Source: JBBDYH01 sp040901795 (GTDB taxonomy: Bacteria > Planctomycetota > Planctomycetia > Pirellulales > JALHPA01). From it: 48,659 nucleotides of DNA. Each line of letters opens with the position of its first letter. Position 1 is the stretch's first letter. Shown here one piece after another: positions 23,114 through 29,700 of this stretch. The notes under the pieces are model-generated. The model had not been told where the DNA came from, made no database searches, and saw nothing but the letters and a program-made list of their open reading frames with translations. Made by a program: the position numbers and the translations under genes. The stretch is taken from assembly GCA_040901795.1 (NCBI GenBank), contig JBBDYH010000016.1, positions 1-48,659 on the forward strand, written 5' to 3'.

Positions 23114-23581
23114 ATGTTCTCGTTTTTCCGACAAAAGAAGCAAAACGAGCTCCGAGACTGCGTCCAGCGGATTCTCAATCGCTCCGCGCCTCGCATGCGG
23201 ACGTCGGAAGAGCTTCGTCTGGAACCACGCTACAGTCGGTCTGTAGCGATTGTGCTGATTCCGTGGGACGAAGAGCCGCTCGTTGACCATGCCTCGTACG
23301 CGCTGGTGCAGGACCTGTCCGACCGCGGGGCGCGGATCATCGCTCAAAAGCCGATTCTGGTGCCCGAGCTCCTCTGCTGCTTCGCCGTGGACAACATTCG
23401 GCTGCTCCGCGGCGCCGTGCGACAGGCTCGACCGTTGGGAGGTGGATTCTGGCAGTGCGGCATCAAATTTCACGAAACGATCTTGGCCACCGATCACTGT
23501 CGGTTAGAGGAGTTAAAACCGCTGTTCGACGGTTTGAATGCGTCGGACGATGCCGTGCCTTCGTTGGAGTTCAAGCTTTAG
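23114..23581 (+). CDS. PilZ-domain-like protein
   Basis: A 155-residue cytoplasmic protein. RLEPRYSRSVAIVL and, about 30 residues later, VQDLSDRGARII resemble the RxxxR and (D/N)xSxxG signatures of PilZ domains that bind cyclic di-GMP. No other domain is evident. The first arginine motif is plausible but the assignment is by motif only. The last codons and stop (LEFKL-stop) lie within an interspersed repeat (23563-23663), so the natural C-terminus may have been replaced. Convergent with the ECF sigma factor gene. Confidence 0.65.
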   Translation: MFSFFRQKKQNELRDCVQRILNRSAPRMRTSEELRLEPRYSRSVAIVLIPWDEEPLVDHASYALVQDLSDRGARIIAQKPILVPELLCCFAVDNIRLLRGAVRQARPLGGGFWQCGIKFHETILATDHCRLEELKPLFDGLNASDDAVPSLEFKL

Positions 23582-23663
23582 CTTGTTTCACAGCTCGCCG
23601 CAGCGAGTCGCCGTGGCGACCTGAAGGCTGAACTCCAAGACAGCCTGAAGGCTGAGCTCCAAC
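23563..23663. repeat. Composite palindromic repeat at the PilZ 3' end
   Basis: It contains small hairpins: CAAGC/GCTTG (23572-23585), CTCGC/GCGAG (23594-23607), GTCGCC/GGCGAC (23607-23620) and CAGCC/GGCTG (23641-23654). Two tandem copies of a cctgaaggctgarctccaa unit with a 24-base period follow (23620 and 23644). TTGGAGTTC at the left and GAACTCCAA at the right are inverted. It lies between convergent genes and overlaps the stop of the PilZ-like gene. Confidence 0.7.
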
Positions 23664-23671
23664 GCTGACGG

Positions 23672-24244
23672 CTACTCCGCCCCCACGCGCCGCATCTTCT
23701 GCCGCGCGCGAGACAGCGTCGGGCCAATCGAGTTCTCGGGCATGCCGACTTTGCTGGAGATCTCCTGGTAGCTCTTCCCCTCAAGATGGTAGAGCCTCAC
23801 AATCTCGGCCTCGGTCCCTTCCAACTCCGCCAAGAGACGTTCAACCTCGTCTCGGTTCTGAACCGGCTCTCCGGGAGTGGCGTTGCCGTTGCCCTGGTGG
23901 GCAGCGACATTTTCCGCCGACTCGGTGAGCGTTGTCAGGTTTTTGCGTTTGAGCAGCTCGTGAACCACCACGCGGCGCGCGACCACGGTCAGATACGTGG
24001 CCAGACTGCTCTCGCCGCGGAAGTGCCGCAAGAGCGCAAAGTCGTTGCGGACGATCTCGAAAAACACTTCGGAGGCCAGATCTTCGCGATCTTCCGGCGT
24101 CAACCGCAGCGAGCGGCATTGGGCGGAGTGATGTATAACGTGGAGCACCAGGCCTGTGAAGCGATCGACAAAATCCTTCCAGGCGTCGGGCTTCTTGGCC
24201 AGGCACCGGGCCAAGAGATTACGGTCAATTTCCGAAAGTGCCAC
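23672..24244 (-). CDS. ECF-type RNA polymerase sigma factor
   Basis: A 190-residue sigma factor with region 2 (AWKDFVDRFTGLVLHVIHHS ... LRHFRGESSLATYLTVVARR) and region 4 (LEGTEAEIVRLYHLEGKSYQ ... NSIGPTLSRARQKM), separated by a short linker. The start is taken as GTG at 24244 because GAGGA lies 8 bases before it; an ATG 90 bases upstream would add a non-conserved segment. No anti-sigma factor is adjacent. The upstream signalling operon on the same strand ends 383 bases away with an RsbU-like phosphatase, so functional linkage is possible but not shown. Confidence 0.9.
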   Translation of the reverse strand: MALSEIDRNLLARCLAKKPDAWKDFVDRFTGLVLHVIHHSAQCRSLRLTPEDREDLASEVFFEIVRNDFALLRHFRGESSLATYLTVVARRVVVHELLKRKNLTTLTESAENVAAHQGNGNATPGEPVQNRDEVERLLAELEGTEAEIVRLYHLEGKSYQEISSKVGMPENSIGPTLSRARQKMRRVGAE

Positions 24245-24627
24245 GGCAGTTGTCCTCGGTGAGCAGCCGTTAGACCGTTGATACGCGGGTTGCGGCCGTT
24301 CGTCCGCAATATCCTGCGAGACTCGCGGCGGCACGCCATCGTATTAAACCGCCAGACCCGGCTGCCGGGCTTCTTTTCGCCCCTCAACTCTTCACCGGGC
24401 TGTTCCGTGCCCCGACGTTGGTCCGCGACTGCCTTGAATGTAGTGGGCGCCGTGTGCCGTACGCACACGCCTTGTGCCCAACATCGAGCCAGTCCTAGCG
24501 CACAGCAAGAATGGCCGCTCGTGCCACCAGATGACCCACAGGGACCGATTCCGTCAAAGGTTGTCTTCGATTCTACGACCGATCCGAAAACGAAGCAAGT
24601 CCGGCCCCAGCCTGGGCCGGCATTAAG
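24245..24627. other. Gene-free stretch between ECF sigma factor and phosphatase genes
   Basis: No convincing coding sequence; the forward frame from 24278 runs antisense into the phosphatase gene. It holds a CCCGG/CCGGG hairpin (24357-24369) followed by CTTCTTTT on the plus strand, and the hairpin at 24601-24620. No clear sigma-70 promoter for the ECF gene was found. Confidence 0.5.
24601..24620 (-). terminator. Hairpin after the kinase-CheR-phosphatase operon
   Basis: A 7-bp stem CCGGCCC/GGGCCGG with a 6-base loop lies 7 bases beyond the stop at 24628. There is no continuous T-run, so it may be a weak terminator or only RNA protection. Confidence 0.4.
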
Positions 24628-25920
24628 TCAGACGACTTTAATGACAATCGCGGTAAGATCGTCCTCGAGAAGGGATTGCTGCCGGAAGTCCATGACGGCT
24701 AGATGCAATTCTTCGACAAGCTCGCCGGCAGTGCGGGAAGAATTATCGCGGAGCACGTCGAGCGCGCGGTCGGTTCCGAAGGCTGTCCCGTCCGGACCAA
24801 CGGCTTCGACGACTCCATCCGTTAGGAGCAAGACCAGATCGCCCGATTGAAGCTCAATTTCTGGACCGGCGGGGAATTCGCCGTCCATCATGATTCCAAG
24901 CGGCATGGCGGTGCTGTCTAGTGTCGCCTTTACGTTGCCGTCGGCATCAATCACGTAACCCGGCTGATGACCGGCGCTGGTATACAAGACAACCAGGCGG
25001 CCCGGAGTAAACCGAGCATACAACAGGGTCACAAAACGGCTATCCTCCTCCATGTCCGCCACCAATGCACGGTTCGCCAGCGTGAGTACATCCTCGATCT
25101 CCATACCGGCCAGTGCGAGTGACCGCAAGTAGGCGCGAGTTGAAGACATCAACAGGGCGGCCGCCAATCCATGTCCGCTTACGTCGCCGATGACAACGTC
25201 GAGGAAACCCTTCGCGGTTGAGATGTAATCAAAATAGTCGCCGCCCGTCGCGTCGGCGGGGTAGGAGGCGCCGGCGATGTCAAAACCCGGACATGACGGA
25301 GGGCAGTGGGGAAACAGCGATTGCTGGACCTTCCGCGCGGCGCGCACGTCTTGCAGGAGCTTCTCCCCTTCCAGTTGTCGTTGCACGTCATCAAGTGCTG
25401 CTTGATGCCGCTGCCGTTCGAATTCTCGAAGCAGTTCTGCCTGCTCGGCCACCATCGCGGTCTTGAGGAACATGTCGACGAAGGCAGCAACCTTGGCCTT
25501 CAAGATTTCGGGAACAATTGGCTTGAAGAGGTAATCGACGCCCCCCACGGAGTACCCTCGCTCGACATACGTATCGCTTTTGCCCATGGCAGTCAGAAAA
25601 ACAATCGGCGTAGAGCGGGAGCGCTCGCGCTGCCGAATGATCTCAGCGGTTTCGAACCCATCCATGCCCGGCATAAAAACGTCTAGCAAGATGACGGCGA
25701 AGTCATCATGCAACAGACATTTCAGAGCGTCTTCTCCCGACCGCGCCCTCACCAGTGTGTGTCCCAAGCTGTCAAGAACGGCCTCCAGCGCGAGCAGATT
25801 CGCCGGCTGGTCGTCAACCATCAAGATTTTGACCTCAGGTGTACGTTCCGCAAGTTCAGCGCTGTACCGATAAGCGGGACGCGGGTGTTCGGCCACATTG
25901 AGAGTAGGAATTGAAATCAT
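24628..25920 (-). CDS. Response regulator with SpoIIE/RsbU-type PP2C phosphatase domain
   Basis: A 430-residue two-domain signalling protein. The receiver domain (about 28-150) has the acidic pair VDD and phospho-acceptor LLD (about D80) with KP at YLFKPIVPE. A coiled-coil linker (about 155-205, AELLREFERQRHQAALDD) leads to a SpoIIE/RsbU-type phosphatase domain. That domain carries GGDYFDYI, GDVSGHG, AGHQPGYV and LLLTDGVVEA, the metal-binding aspartates of the family. The start at 25920 overlaps the CheR stop by ATGA. It is probably phosphorylated by the hybrid kinase two genes upstream and dephosphorylates an anti-anti-sigma protein. No such STAS protein or anti-sigma kinase is in the window, so the target is unknown. 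Confidence 0.92.
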   Translation of the reverse strand: MISIPTLNVAEHPRPAYRYSAELAERTPEVKILMVDDQPANLLALEAVLDSLGHTLVRARSGEDALKCLLHDDFAVILLDVFMPGMDGFETAEIIRQRERSRSTPIVFLTAMGKSDTYVERGYSVGGVDYLFKPIVPEILKAKVAAFVDMFLKTAMVAEQAELLREFERQRHQAALDDVQRQLEGEKLLQDVRAARKVQQSLFPHCPPSCPGFDIAGASYPADATGGDYFDYISTAKGFLDVVIGDVSGHGLAAALLMSSTRAYLRSLALAGMEIEDVLTLANRALVADMEEDSRFVTLLYARFTPGRLVVLYTSAGHQPGYVIDADGNVKATLDSTAMPLGIMMDGEFPAGPEIELQSGDLVLLLTDGVVEAVGPDGTAFGTDRALDVLRDNSSRTAGELVEELHLAVMDFRQQSLLEDDLTAIVIKVV

Positions 25921-26753
25921 GCCCGTTTTTGGTAAATACGTTGCTCGGCCTGGAACGTTTGATAACACGACTCGTGCGGCGTGAATTGAACCGACTCGCT
26001 GGCTCCCAAGCACAGGAAACTGGCGGGCAACAAACTGGCAAAGAGCAAATCATGGACCCGATTCGCGAGCGATTGATTAAAATAAATCATGACGTTTCTG
26101 CACAGTATTACGTCAAACTCGTTGAACGGCCCGTCGGCAACTAGATTATGCTGCGAAAAAACGATGTTCCCTGCGAGCGTGCGGTTAAACAGCACGTGTT
26201 CGTACCGTGCCGTGTAATACATCGAGAACGCCTGGCTTCCACCTGCGGCGATGTAGTTCCTCGTGTATTCGCGCAGCGCGTGAAGGGGGAAGACGCCCCG
26301 TTTGGCTTTGGCCAACACGTCGGCATTGACGTCGGTCGCATAAATTCGGCATCGCTCGGCTAAGCCTTCCTCGCGGAGCAAGATTGCCAAAGAGAATGCC
26401 TCTTCTCCGGTCGAGCAGCCTGCGTGCCAGATTCTTAAAAACGGCCGCGGTCTGAGCTGCGGAATAACCTCGGCACGAAAGGCACGATAAAACGCTGGAT
26501 CGCGGAACATCGAAGTGACGTTGACCGTGGCAGCGATAAGAAAACGCTCCATGCATTCGCTGTCGACCAGAAGCCTTCGTTCAAGCTGCGGGATGCTGGC
26601 GAGCTTCTCAGCGCGTATGGTCCCCTGAATTCGACGGGTGATCGACGCCCGTGCGTAATCACGTAAATCGACGCCGTAGCGCTCATGGATTGCACTCAGC
26701 AGGGAACGGACCTGCTCGGACTCAGTTCGGTTTTCGCACGACGGATCCGGCAT
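25917..26753 (-). CDS. CheR-type protein-glutamate methyltransferase
   Basis: A 278-residue CheR methyltransferase. The N-terminal helical domain is followed by the SAM site IWHAGCSTGEEAFSLA (about 108-123), the adenine-binding acidic residue in YATDVNAD, and FDVILCRNVMIYF (213-225). It has no TPR or CheB partner. It lies 21 bases after the kinase gene and is coupled to the phosphatase by ATGA. No chemoreceptor or CheB is in the window. Its substrate could be glutamates in the HAMP array of the neighbouring kinase, which is an inference. Cytoplasmic. Confidence 0.93.
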   Translation of the reverse strand: MPDPSCENRTESEQVRSLLSAIHERYGVDLRDYARASITRRIQGTIRAEKLASIPQLERRLLVDSECMERFLIAATVNVTSMFRDPAFYRAFRAEVIPQLRPRPFLRIWHAGCSTGEEAFSLAILLREEGLAERCRIYATDVNADVLAKAKRGVFPLHALREYTRNYIAAGGSQAFSMYYTARYEHVLFNRTLAGNIVFSQHNLVADGPFNEFDVILCRNVMIYFNQSLANRVHDLLFASLLPASFLCLGASESVQFTPHESCYQTFQAEQRIYQKRA

Positions 26754-26774
26754 TGTGCTGTACGGGGCGAGTGA

Positions 26775-29700
26775 TTAGTGGTAGAGCCAGACGCGCAATA
26801 ACGACATCAATTGGTCCGTATCGACGGGTTTGGAAACGTAATCGGACGCGCCGGCCTGGATACACTCTTCGCGGTCGCCTTTGAGTGCCTTGGCCGTAAT
26901 GGCGATGATCGGCAATGATCGGAAGCGGTCCATGCCCCGAATAGTGCGGATCGCGTCATATCCGCTCATTTCGGGCATCATCATGTCCATCAGCACCACT
27001 TCGATATCGGGCGTGTTCTCGAGCTCCTCGATCGCCCGCTTACCGTTGTCCGCGTAGACCACTGACATTCCATGGCGTTCCAGCAGGTTGGCAAGTGCGT
27101 ATGTACCGCGAACGTCGTCATCGACAAGCAGTACCTTGCGGCCGGAAAGCACGGTGTCCGATTCGCGGAGTTGGCGAAGCATGCGCCGTTTCTGCTCCGG
27201 CAGATTCGCTTCCACACGGTGCAGGAAAAGCGCCGTCTCGTCCAAGAGATGCTCCGGCGATCGAACGTCTTTTACGATTACGATTTCGGCCAGCCGGTCG
27301 AGCTTCGCTCGTTCCTCCGCTGTGAGCTCCTTGCCGGTGTAGACGACGATGGGCAACTCCCGCAACTTCTCCTCTCGCCGGATGGTTTGGATCAGTTCCA
27401 ATCCACTTGTGTCAGGAAGCCTCAGGTCGAGCACCACGCAGTCAAAGCGCTCACTGTGCAGAGCATCCAGAGCTTCCTGAGCCGAACCGACTGCCGTTGT
27501 GCGTACGTCGCCGTCGCCGATTAACTCCTGAATGCTGTTGCGTTCCGCCGGGTTATCCTCGACTAACAGCAGGCGCTTTACTTCACGGTCCAAGAAATCC
27601 GTCGTCCGCGCGAATGCGTCGGCGAGCGCTTGTGCAGAGACCGGCTTTTGCAGGCAGGCGAAGGCACCTTGCTTAAGCCCGCGAGGCGAACATTCTCCAT
27701 TGCTGATGATGTGCACAGGAATATGGCGGAGCTGCGGGGAGTGCTTCAGACGGTCAAGCACTGCCCAGCCTTCCATGTCGGGCAAGTCGATGTCGAGCAT
27801 GATGGCATCCGGCGTGAAGCGGCGAGCCAGGTCTAATCCCGTCTCGCCACGCGCAGCGATAACACCCTTGAAATCGCGCTCGCGGGCCATCTGAAGCAGA
27901 ACGCGTGCAAATCGGGCGTCGTCTTCAATGATCAATAACACCCGGTCGCCGGCCTGAATGCTGCGGCGGTCGTCGCCTCCATCGACCCCGATTGCACGCG
28001 TCGATGGCGCGAACGATCGAACCAGCGGTTTGGCTTCGGCGGGTAGACGTAGCTCCGAGTTGGTCCACGACTTTATCGCCGGCACCCCCGAGGCTATCTC
28101 GATCAGTGAGGGAGACGTCGTAGTGCCCTGAGTTTGCCCAACTGCTCCGGCCCCTTCCGGCAGCATGGGCTGGTAGTCCGCGGGCAGGTAAAGAGTAAAT
28201 GTGCTGCCTTTCCCCAAGGTGCTGACAACGCGAATCTCGCCTCCTAACAGTCGGGCGATCGACCGGCTGACCGACAAGCCCAGCCCCGTTCCGCCGTACT
28301 TTCGCGTGCTGGTCATATCGACCTGCTGGAACGGTTCAAAGATGACCTGCAATTGGTCCTCGGGGATGCCCACTCCCGTATCGCGGACGGTGAATGCGAT
28401 CACTTGGGAGGCACGATCGAGCTCGGGATGCTCTTTGCTCCATCCACGCATGGCCGGCAGCATCGTCAAGACTACCTCACCTTGGTCGGTGAACTTAAAG
28501 GCATTGGAGAGCAAGTTCTTCAGGATTTGTTGGAGCCGCTTGCCATCCGTCGTGATCGTCGCGGGCAATGAGCCGGCCATTTCGATTCGGAATTCCAGAC
28601 CCTTCTCTTGCGCAACCTGGCGGAACGTGCGTTCCACATGCTCGGTAATTTCCGGGAACGACAGCTCCTCGGCCTCGACGCCGACGGTCCCTGATTCGAT
28701 CTTCGACATATCGAGAATATCGGTGATCAAGGACAACAGGTCTTCGCCCGAAGCGTGAATGCTGTGGGCAAATTCAACTTGCTTTTCTGTCAGATTGGCG
28801 TCCGAGTTGTCGCCCAACATCTGGCTAAGAATCAACAAGCTGTTGAGGGGCGTGCGCAGTTCGTGCGACATGTTGGCCAGAAACTGCGACTTGTAGGTGG
28901 ACGTGAGCGCGAGTTGGTCGGCCTTTTCCTGCAGGTCGCGGCGGGCCAGTTCGATCTCGCGGTTTTTGCGCTCCACCTCCTCGTTTTGTCGGACCAGCAG
29001 GTCGGCTTTTTCCTCCAGCTCTTCGTTCGTCTGCTGCAACTCTTCGCGCTGATTTTTCAGCAGTTCCTCCGATTCACGGAGCGATTTGGCTTGTTTCTCC
29101 AGCCGGTCGTTCGTCTGGCGGAGCTCTTCCTGCTGACTCTGCAACTCCTCTGTGAGTGATTGCGACTGCTTGAGCAATTCCTCAGTCCGCGTGCTGGCGG
29201 TGATGGTGTTTAGAACGATGCCGATGCTCTCGGCCAATTGCTCGAGCAGCGCCAGCTGATTCGCAGTAAACTCGTGAAATGAGGCCAATTCAAATACCGC
29301 ACGAACATCCTCCTCGAACAACACGGGAACTACCACGACATTGCGTGGAGTGGACTCGCCAAGCCCGGAATTAATCCGCACATAGTCGTCAGGCACTTCG
29401 CTGACAAGGATGCGCTCCTTTTCCAATACGCTTTGGCCAATCAGGCCCTCTCCGGGGCGGAACCGATTCGAGAGGCCCTTGCGCTCTTTGAAACCGTAAG
29501 AACTCACGAGCTGCAGGTCCGCTTGGCCATCGCGCGATTCCAGCAGATAGAACACGCCGTGCCTGGCGGACACAGTTTTCGCGAGTTCCGACAGCGTCAG
29601 TCGGGCCACGTCCATAATGTCCTTTTGGCCCTGCAACAGGCGCGTGAAACGGGCCAGGTTGGTTTTGAGCCAGTCTTGCTCCGTGTTTTTTTGAGTAGTC

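Noticed and set aside
24278..24850. 190-residue plus-strand frame
   Set aside because: Half of it is antisense to the phosphatase gene and it has no family features.
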